Below, piece after piece: positions 1 to 5,581 of a DNA stretch of 6,012 bases. The DNA is taken from positions 1 through 6,012 of the forward strand of contig JAAHIC010000304.1 in the NCBI GenBank assembly GCA_010671965.1. Reading direction: 5' to 3'. Under the pieces are notes generated by a model. That model did not search any database and was not told the DNA's origin. It saw only the letters and a list, made by a program, of their open reading frames with translations. The stretch's first letter is position 1. The number at the start of each line of letters is the position of its first letter. Made by a program: the position numbers and the translations under genes. The stretch comes from Leptolyngbya sp. SIO4C5 (GTDB lineage: Bacteria > Cyanobacteriota > Cyanobacteriia > Phormidesmidales > Phormidesmidaceae).

Positions 1-3000
1 AGGCAACTGCTGTATCAATATTGAGCAGAATTGGGTCGATTTCGGCTTTAAATCGTATATTTTGATTTATGGCATAGGAGCTAATGAGGTTTTGGGTTAG
101 GCTCCGAGCATAGGCTTTAAAGTCGATCGTTTCCAGGTTGCTAGAGCCATAAAACTTCTCGTGAATAAGAGCCATTGCTTCAATGCGATCGCGGCAGTCT
201 TGTAGGGCTTTTAATGCCGCTGGCTGCTCTAAAGTGCGAGATTGCAGATAGAGAATACCGGAGACAATCTGTAAATTATTCTTAATTCGATGATGAATTT
301 CTTTAAGCAAAAGCGCTTTAGTTTCTGCATCTTGGCGATCGCGCTCTGCTTGATAGGTCTGCGACAAATCCCGCATAATTGTTGAAAAAAATTGAACTTG
401 GCCCTGCTCATCTAGATGAGCCATAATCAACTGTGAGACGGGAATTTCTTGATTCTGATGGGTCAAAACAGCCGTCTCACCCTGCCAGTGGCCGGTTTCA
501 ACTGCGGCTGGAATACCCTCGTGAGTTATTTTTTGGATTGCCCAGGCCGGATGTATTTGGGAGACATGTTTTTGCGCTAGGTCGGCAAAGGTTACGCCTA
601 TCATGTGACAACCGGCTGTGTTGATATACCGTATCTGACCCTGGCTATCGGCCATGCCCACAAAGTCAGTGGTGGATTCCAAAATAGTTGTTAAGTTTTT
701 TTGATGCTGCTCGGCAGCTTTGCGATCGCTAATATCTTCCACAATCACTACCTGATACTGCGGTTCGCCGTTGGCACCGCGAATTGAAGCAACGGTGATA
801 TTGACCCAGACTAAAGCACCATCTTTTCTGACATAGCGCTTTTCCACTGATACCTGTGAGCGCTGTCCTGCCAGCATTTGCTGAAACAGTTGTAAGTCTC
901 TTGCTTGATCTTCTGGATAGGTCAGGTTGCGAAAGTGCTGTCCAATCAGTTCTGCAGACGAATAGCCCGTAATCTCACAAAACTTTCGGTTGACCTTGAG
1001 CAGATGACCCTGAGCGCTGGTGTTGACGATACCGACGGCAGCCTGTTCAAACGTGCCCCGGTAGAGGGTTTCGCTCTCCTGCAGCTCAGCATTGATTCGG
1101 GTCCTTTCGGCTTCAATCCGTTTGCGATCGCTGATATCCTGAATTACCGAAATAAAGTACTTGGGCTGACCTTGCAGGTTACTTAGCAGAGAAACTGTGA
1201 GGTTGATCCAGATGAGAGAGCCGTCTTTATGGATATAGCGCTTTTCTATCGAATAGCTAGCAATCTCACCGTTCAAAACCTGCTGAACACAGGCTAAATC
1301 TTCTTCTAAGTCTTCTGTGTAGGTAATCTCCTGAAAGGTTTTGCCCGTGAGCTCAGCCTTTTGGTAGCCCACAATGTCGCAAAACCGCTGATTTAGCCGC
1401 AAAAAGGTGCCATTGAGGGCTACATGGGCAATCCCCACAGCCGCCTGCTCAAACGTGCCCCGAAAGCGACTTTCGCTGTCTCGCAGGTCTGCTTCTGCTT
1501 GCTGTCGCTCTTGAATTTGCTGGGCTAGTTGACGATTCGTAGTTTCTAAATCGGCGGTACGCTGCTGTACTTGGCGATCGAGGTTTTGGTTGGTTGAAAT
1601 CAGCAGGCGGGTTACGGCCCGATAGCGATCGCTGGCGATGCCCTGCCGCAGCACCGCAAACAAAATCACTAAAATTCCAAGACTGATCTGGGCGGGGCCG
1701 CCTATAAGCGTTATGGGGCCAAACGAAACAGCCGCCGCATAGAGCACAAAAACAGTCCACACCGCCGCGCTACCCAATCCAGCGCGCAGTCCCCCCATGC
1801 CGGCTGACAGCATTACTGACACCAGCACTAGCAAAAAGGGAACTGGCAGCATAACGCCGACTCGTCGGCAGCCTTCCACCAGCAGCACCATCGCCAGGGT
1901 GATAGTGACGCCTAGAGCGACCGGATATTGCCTCAGAAAGGTGTCCAGTCGGGGAATACGAACGTTTCGTCCCCAAAAACGAGTCCAGCGAGCAGCAGCC
2001 AATCGGTTTTCTGGGCCCGAAAGGCCGTCAGAGTGAACCAGCGTCTGCACCTGTTCTTGTAAGAGGCGATTAGCCACCTCCAACTGGGCGGTGCGCTCAG
2101 CCACGCGCTGTTCTAAAGCCTGATTGGTTGCCTGCAGGCTGCGCTCAGCAATCTGACAGGTAGCAATCTCAGTTCTCAACTGGGCCTGGGTCGCTTCTAG
2201 AGAATGCTTGACTGTTTCATAGTCAGCGACGAGTCGCTGCAGACGAGTATTAGTCTGCTGCAGGTCTTCGGTTTGTTGCTGCACCAGGGTGCGCAGTGCC
2301 TGCAGGCTCTGATACATTTCTAGCGGATCGAGCGATCGCAGCAGTTCTCGCTGCGTGAGCAAGCCCGCCAGCGTGCCTATTTCAGTTCTGACTACGAGGC
2401 GGCGTACCCCGTGCTGCGTCATACACTGGTGGGCCTGCCAGAGCGTATCCTGCGGCTGAATTGGAATGAGAGGCTGGCTCATAATTTGAGCCGCCTGCGT
2501 CCGCGCAAAATCTGCTGCTGCCGCCTGGAGCTGCACAATGTCTCGCTCCGTAATGATGCCCGTTGGCGATAAAGCCGAGTCAGCACTGGCTGGCTGCATA
2601 ACAACGACACAGCTTGCCTTCTGCTCATGCATTCGCTGAGTCACTTCTAGCAGCGAGTCGCTGGCGCTAGCCTGCAGCACCGTTTTCTGCATGACCTCGC
2701 CGACCGTTTTAAGCCGCAGCAAATCTGTAGGCTGCAAAGCTAAGCGTAGGGTTTCGTAAGTAATCAGTCCTTGCAGCTGATTGTCTACATCGACGACAGG
2801 CAGGTGGCGAATGCAGTGCTGCTGTAGAATTGCCAAAGCCTGAAAAATATCGGGCTGGGCCTGAACCGGATAGGTCACGAGCGATCGCGTCATCACCTCC
2901 GTAATGCAGCGCTCAGCGATAATCTGCTTCTGCGCCGCTAGCCTAACCACGTCTCGCTCTGTCAGAATGCCGACCAGCTTTTCAGCTTCAACAATCAGAA

Positions 3001-3133
3001 CGTAGTTTTTGTGAGACTGCCGCATGGCAGCAAGTGCCTCAGCTATCGTAGCGGCGGCTGTCAGCAGCAAAGGCTGATGGTCTACAAGCCGTTCGGCAGC
3101 AAGCCGAACGGCCTCTGATTGGGGCACCTGCAT
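1..3133 (-). CDS. Membrane-bound CBS/PAS sensor histidine kinase (HisKA_2 type), C-terminus beyond window
   Basis: Two-component sensor kinase, predicted to autophosphorylate on His and pass the phosphate to a response regulator not seen here. The frame is open for 1044 codons to the left edge. The ATG at 3133 is the first start after an in-frame TAA at 3143-3145. Domains by residue: four CBS domains (about 14-68, 80-133, 144-202, 214-268); coiled coil (270-365); four hydrophobic helices (about 402-420, 428-447, 450-472, 478-496) resembling the KdpD-type DUF4118 sensor; coiled coil (505-555); PAS+PAC domains (553-671, 687-805, 813-925), the first two ending in the same DISDRK; HisKA_2 box with KEIHHRIKNN at 944-953, the likely phosphoacceptor being His948 (His947 possible). 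The sequence ends at LLNIDTAVA, just where the HATPase_c domain normally follows, so the gene is cut by the window rather than broken. Four helices put both ends in the cytoplasm, so the CBS domains would sense a cytoplasmic adenine nucleotide. The kinase assignment is firm; the signal and partner are unknown. Confidence 0.95.
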   Translation of the reverse strand, partial: MQVPQSEAVRLAAERLVDHQPLLLTAAATIAEALAAMRQSHKNYVLIVEAEKLVGILTERDVVRLAAQKQIIAERCITEVMTRSLVTYPVQAQPDIFQALAILQQHCIRHLPVVDVDNQLQGLITYETLRLALQPTDLLRLKTVGEVMQKTVLQASASDSLLEVTQRMHEQKASCVVVMQPASADSALSPTGIITERDIVQLQAAAADFARTQAAQIMSQPLIPIQPQDTLWQAHQCMTQHGVRRLVVRTEIGTLAGLLTQRELLRSLDPLEMYQSLQALRTLVQQQTEDLQQTNTRLQRLVADYETVKHSLEATQAQLRTEIATCQIAERSLQATNQALEQRVAERTAQLEVANRLLQEQVQTLVHSDGLSGPENRLAAARWTRFWGRNVRIPRLDTFLRQYPVALGVTITLAMVLLVEGCRRVGVMLPVPFLLVLVSVMLSAGMGGLRAGLGSAAVWTVFVLYAAAVSFGPITLIGGPAQISLGILVILFAVLRQGIASDRYRAVTRLLISTNQNLDRQVQQRTADLETTNRQLAQQIQERQQAEADLRDSESRFRGTFEQAAVGIAHVALNGTFLRLNQRFCDIVGYQKAELTGKTFQEITYTEDLEEDLACVQQVLNGEIASYSIEKRYIHKDGSLIWINLTVSLLSNLQGQPKYFISVIQDISDRKRIEAERTRINAELQESETLYRGTFEQAAVGIVNTSAQGHLLKVNRKFCEITGYSSAELIGQHFRNLTYPEDQARDLQLFQQMLAGQRSQVSVEKRYVRKDGALVWVNITVASIRGANGEPQYQVVIVEDISDRKAAEQHQKNLTTILESTTDFVGMADSQGQIRYINTAGCHMIGVTFADLAQKHVSQIHPAWAIQKITHEGIPAAVETGHWQGETAVLTHQNQEIPVSQLIMAHLDEQGQVQFFSTIMRDLSQTYQAERDRQDAETKALLLKEIHHRIKNNLQIVSGILYLQSRTLEQPAALKALQDCRDRIEAMALIHEKFYGSSNLETIDFKAYARSLTQNLISSYAINQNIRFKAEIDPILLNIDTAVA
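3088..3112 (-). repeat. Perfect 10-bp inverted repeat within the first kinase codons
   Basis: GCCGTTCGGC (3088-3097) and GCCGAACGGC (3103-3112) are exact reverse complements separated by five bases. The stem has eight G:C pairs of ten. On the kinase mRNA it covers codons 8 to 16 (A-V-R-L-A-A-E-R-L), starting about 21 bases after the A of the ATG. No T-run follows on either strand, so it is not an intrinsic terminator. It could slow early translation, protect the 5' end, or bind a protein as DNA. It may also be a by-product of the repeated Ala/Arg/Leu codons. Confidence 0.7.
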
Positions 3134-3141
3134 AGGTGTGG

Positions 3142-3150
3142 GTTATATCA
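3142..3150 (-). promoter_or_regulatory. Candidate extended -10 promoter of the kinase gene
   Basis: On the minus strand these bases read TGATATAAC: a TG dinucleotide, one base, then TATAAC, which matches TATAAT at five of six positions. This is the pattern of an extended -10 promoter, which can work with a poor -35 box, and no TTGACA-like box is seen at the right distance. Transcription would begin about seven bases downstream, near 3134-3135, almost at the ATG. That implies a leaderless or nearly leaderless mRNA, in keeping with the lack of a Shine-Dalgarno sequence (CACACCT precedes the ATG). This is inferred from pattern only. The in-frame TAA used to fix the start lies inside the motif. 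Confidence 0.4.
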
Positions 3151-3157
3151 ATTCTGG

Positions 3158-3184
3158 ATTAGACAGCTCTGAATTAGACAGCTC
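3158..3184. repeat. Tandem 12-bp direct repeat, possible operator
   Basis: ATTAGACAGCTC occurs twice without mismatch, at 3158-3169 and 3173-3184, giving a 15-bp period. The repeats lie just upstream of the extended -10 motif of the kinase gene, about 24 to 50 bp before the inferred transcription start. This is where an activator or response-regulator dimer would replace a missing -35 box. The 15-bp period is longer than one helical turn, so a tandem regulator site is possible but not diagnostic. It could also be a chance slippage duplication. Confidence 0.5.
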
Positions 3185-3225
3185 CACTGCCCAAAGCATA
3201 AATAATTTTTATCGATCAGGCAGTG
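3185..3225. repeat. 7-bp inverted repeat flanking an AT-rich loop
   Basis: CACTGCC (3185-3191) and GGCAGTG (3219-3225) form a 7-bp stem around a 27-base AT-rich loop. The loop holds a small internal pairing (ATAAA with TTTAT). No T-run follows on the minus strand, so it does not look like a terminator for the upstream gene. It directly abuts the tandem 12-bp repeat. A protein-binding site is possible, but chance is not excluded. Confidence 0.25.
3195..3200 (-). promoter_or_regulatory. Weak alternative -10 box upstream of the kinase
   Basis: The minus strand reads TATGCT here, four of six matches to TATAAT, within an AT-rich stretch (about 3193-3212). No convincing -35 hexamer lies about 17 bp upstream. 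If used, it would give a leader of roughly 55 bases that carries both copies of the 12-bp repeat, making those RNA elements rather than an operator. It is less likely than the extended -10 motif nearer the ATG. Confidence 0.15.
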
Positions 3226-3258
3226 ATCCGGCGCTGCTGAATGTAAAAAGCGTATGGA

Positions 3259-3286
3259 TTCAATGCTGCAGCAGATAATCATTGAA
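3259..3286 (-). terminator. Weak hairpin at the stop codon of the 748-residue gene
   Basis: TTCAATG (3259-3265) and CATTGAA (3280-3286) pair as a 7-bp AT-rich stem with a 14-base loop. The stem overlaps the TGA stop codon at 3279-3281. On the minus strand a five-T run (complement of 3245-3249) follows some nine bases after the stem. The stem is too weak and the T-run too far away for a standard intrinsic terminator. Read-through into the kinase gene cannot be ruled out. Confidence 0.15.
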
Positions 3287-5525
3287 ACTGCTGAATGGCG
3301 GCTGACCACTGCACGAGCTGATAGTTATTGCGATCCTGCAGCAGCAGCGCTGGCGGCAAAGCGCGATCGCGAATCACGCCGACTGCCTGGATGATGGCTG
3401 AGTTGCGGTAGAGCAATTGCCCATCTGCAGACAAGATTACCAGTCCTAAATCTGTGGCGGTTCCTGCTTCAGGAGCGGTAATAACGAACTCTGCTTGCTG
3501 ATCATCGGTCACATCGACAGATTGTATCTGCAAGTTACTCGGTAAGGTAAGAACCTCGTTTTTTTCAAGCTGCTTTAGCGCTTGGAACCAGGCGGTTTCT
3601 GTAAATTCTGACATCTGCGCTAGGGAAACAGCCGGGGCCAATAGATTGAGGCTCCCTGGTGAGAAGGCTAGGGCTGCTTGAGCGGTATCGAGGCGATCGC
3701 GGCTCGCAGCTAGAACCTCAACGCGATCGCCCTGAATCTGTAGCCCCTGAACCGTCACGGTCGCCAGCTGAAACCCGTTCGTAGTTTCTAGCAGCACCTC
3801 TAGCTGAGACTGGCGGTTGAAGCTGAGCTGCTGCCAGAGCGTCTGAGACTGTAGCGGCGTCAGCGTTGCCGGACTCCGCCAGCCTGAGCGCCCATCGCTG
3901 AGAGAATTGACCTGGATACGGTACCAGTGGTCAAAGGCAGCCGCTTGAATTCTGGCTGATGAAAACCAGCGCTGAGGTTCAACCGTATAAAGCGCAGTTA
4001 GATATCCCATCAGGTTCCAGCGAGTTACCGCTGTCGGCGGCTGGGTGACGGGGGTGGCCGCCGGTACCGTAGCGTCAGCAGCAGGCGGCTGGGAGAGGGT
4101 GGAACTCGTTGGCGCTGTCGGAGCAGGTTTGGGCCGTGTGGCCACTAAAAGTCGCTGAAAGCGGCTGCGGGCTTCGGCCCGGGCATCTTGCCGCTGCAGC
4201 CAGCTCATCGCCGCCGAGCGATCTTGCTGAGCCGACAAAATTAGCAGTCCCCAAACCTGAATATCAGCCTGATTAGGGGACACCTGCAGCGCCGTAGTCA
4301 CTCGCTTCCACAGCCGCCCAGAATCCTTTTTCAGCAGCACTTGCACCTCGTCGTAGGCTGCGGGCGACTGCTCTAACCGCTTAAAAGCGGCCTCCCAGCG
4401 ACCATCAATCAGATAGGCCAAAATCTGCTGGCTCTCACTGACCCAGGTACGCTCCGCCTGCTGCTGGGTGAGCTGGCTGTGCAGCTTAATTAAGCCAAGC
4501 TGAGCTTCGGCCTCTACCGTCCAAGCATCCTTTAACTCCTGCTTGAGTGCCTGTAGCGTCTTAGCCGCAGGCGACCAAAGCCCATTTCGCGCCTGCAGCA
4601 GGGCTTTGCCATAGTCAGAAGTGATCAAAGACCCGCCCAAAGCCGGTTCAAGGAAAGAGATGGGCTGACTGCGAGCGGCGATGCTAGAAGACTGACCACC
4701 AGAAAGACGATAGGCAGCAAATCTAGGCTCTAGGCCAACACTTTGATCAACCACCAGCTCCGGCGGCGCAACGCCGTCTAGCTCTAGCCAGTAAGGCTCT
4801 TGCTGACTAGGACTGCTCCAAACCACCGAAGCCCTCAGCCTGCCCTGAGCGGCATCGTACTGAATAAGCTGACCGTACAGCAGCGATACCTGTCCTCGCT
4901 GCCAGCGACCTTCTAGGGTGAGCCAGTTTTGCTGCTGGTCAGCGGCCAAAATCTTAACTGTTTGCCAGGGCAGTTGGCGACCAGAGCCAGGGTGCTCCAG
5001 CACTAAACCTACCAGCGGCGCGATCGCGGTTTCTTCAGTGGGGCCAGTCACAGGCAGGCGATCCACCAGCCGCAGCCGCGCCTCATCAGCCTGACGGCTA
5101 GGGCGATAAAGCCTCAGTTCAACTAGATGAGCACAGGGAGTTTTGCAACGCGGCGAAGGCGCTAAAACAGGAAAGAGCCAGTCCCCAGTTTGATCGCCGT
5201 CCTGAAGCTGAATAATCTCTCCGACGCTGAAGCCTGCCTGCGCTAGTTCAGCCTCAATTGCGGCTAGAGTCTGGAGCTCAGCCTGTCCTAGCCCGGTGGT
5301 CTGCGGTAAATAGCGATCTAGCCAGTGGGAGGTGTTGGGATTAAGAATGTAGCGAATACCAATCCAGACGCCATTGAGGGTCAAACCAGCAGTGGCAACG
5401 AGGGCAATCAGAGCTGCTATTTGCCCGACGGCCTGCCAGCGCCTAGCAGCACGCGGCGATCGCACCCAAACTTGTACCCGTCGCTGCGAGAGGGGACGCT
5501 GAAATGGAAAGAGGCTTTTTGACAC
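3279..5525 (-). CDS. Membrane-anchored protein of unknown function with TPR-like middle
   Basis: I do not recognise this 748-residue protein. The first 31 residues carry many Arg/Lys and lead into one hydrophobic helix (about 33-59), so by the positive-inside rule the rest should lie outside the cytoplasmic membrane. Residues 75-300 are mixed and hold the only two cysteines, Cys127 and Cys131 (CKTPC), a possible disulfide. Residues 303-460 are helix-rich with repeated Ala/Leu/Trp spacing reminiscent of TPR-type repeats. A Pro/Thr/Ala/Ser linker spans about 464-500. The C-terminal part (501-748) contains SVDVTDDQQAEFVIT at 669-683, resembling a degenerate FG-GAP/VCBS calcium-loop strand. The start is GTG at 5523-5525: an in-frame stop lies 33 bases upstream with no ATG between, and the next Met is residue 440, which would delete the anchor. 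No Shine-Dalgarno sequence is visible. It follows the glycosyltransferase by 56 bp and may share its transcript. A scaffold or envelope role is conceivable but unsupported. Confidence 0.85.
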   Translation of the reverse strand: MSKSLFPFQRPLSQRRVQVWVRSPRAARRWQAVGQIAALIALVATAGLTLNGVWIGIRYILNPNTSHWLDRYLPQTTGLGQAELQTLAAIEAELAQAGFSVGEIIQLQDGDQTGDWLFPVLAPSPRCKTPCAHLVELRLYRPSRQADEARLRLVDRLPVTGPTEETAIAPLVGLVLEHPGSGRQLPWQTVKILAADQQQNWLTLEGRWQRGQVSLLYGQLIQYDAAQGRLRASVVWSSPSQQEPYWLELDGVAPPELVVDQSVGLEPRFAAYRLSGGQSSSIAARSQPISFLEPALGGSLITSDYGKALLQARNGLWSPAAKTLQALKQELKDAWTVEAEAQLGLIKLHSQLTQQQAERTWVSESQQILAYLIDGRWEAAFKRLEQSPAAYDEVQVLLKKDSGRLWKRVTTALQVSPNQADIQVWGLLILSAQQDRSAAMSWLQRQDARAEARSRFQRLLVATRPKPAPTAPTSSTLSQPPAADATVPAATPVTQPPTAVTRWNLMGYLTALYTVEPQRWFSSARIQAAAFDHWYRIQVNSLSDGRSGWRSPATLTPLQSQTLWQQLSFNRQSQLEVLLETTNGFQLATVTVQGLQIQGDRVEVLAASRDRLDTAQAALAFSPGSLNLLAPAVSLAQMSEFTETAWFQALKQLEKNEVLTLPSNLQIQSVDVTDDQQAEFVITAPEAGTATDLGLVILSADGQLLYRNSAIIQAVGVIRDRALPPALLLQDRNNYQLVQWSAAIQQFQ

Positions 5526-5529
5526 TTGC

Positions 5530-5561
5530 TGACGCGCGAATGGTGGTTCTAAGTAGCGTCA
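5530..5561. repeat. Short inverted repeat before the 748-residue gene
   Basis: TGACGC (5530-5535) and GCGTCA (5556-5561) could pair as a 6-bp stem with a 20-base loop, within the 56-bp gap between the glycosyltransferase stop and the GTG start. No T-run follows, and no clear -10/-35 pair is seen in the gap. The site is about the size of a small operator. With so short a match, chance is likely. Confidence 0.2.
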
Positions 5562-5581
5562 CCCTGATACTGGAGATCTGT

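Larger units (their letters stand above)
3134..3278. other. Intergenic spacer before the kinase gene
   Basis: This 145-bp gap between the 748-residue gene and the kinase is the longest non-coding stretch in the window. It holds the extended -10 motif, the tandem 12-bp repeat, a 7-bp inverted repeat around an AT-rich core and, at its far end, part of the weak hairpin overlapping the upstream stop codon. A 10-bp palindrome TGCTGCAGCA lies at 3264-3273. No small ORF with a credible start, and no tRNA-like or riboswitch-like fold, is visible in it. Confidence 0.6.

Noticed and set aside
1..30. Possible truncated or broken kinase gene lacking its ATPase domain
   Set aside because: The frame is still open at base 1 and the last residues match the segment that normally leads into HATPase_c, so the domain is most simply outside the window.
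229..624. Short open frames at 229-411 (minus) and 433-624 (plus)
   Set aside because: They overlap the HisKA_2 box and third PAS domain of the kinase in other frames; the HHRIKNN box fixes the true frame.
905..1186. Plus-strand open frame of 93 codons
   Set aside because: It lies wholly inside the PAS-encoding part of the minus-strand kinase, which has clear domain motifs; the plus-strand product shows no recognisable motif.
1449..1760. Minus-strand open frame of 103 codons rich in Arg, Ser and Pro
   Set aside because: It is out of frame with the kinase, which encodes transmembrane helix and coiled-coil sequence here; the composition is that of a shadow frame.
1770..2036. Overlapping open frames on both strands (68 and 79 codons)
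   Set aside because: Both overlap the coiled-coil and transmembrane coding part of the kinase and have low-complexity products without motifs.
3088..3112. 10-bp hairpin as an intrinsic terminator
   Set aside because: No T-run follows the stem on either strand, and it sits inside the start of an open coding region.
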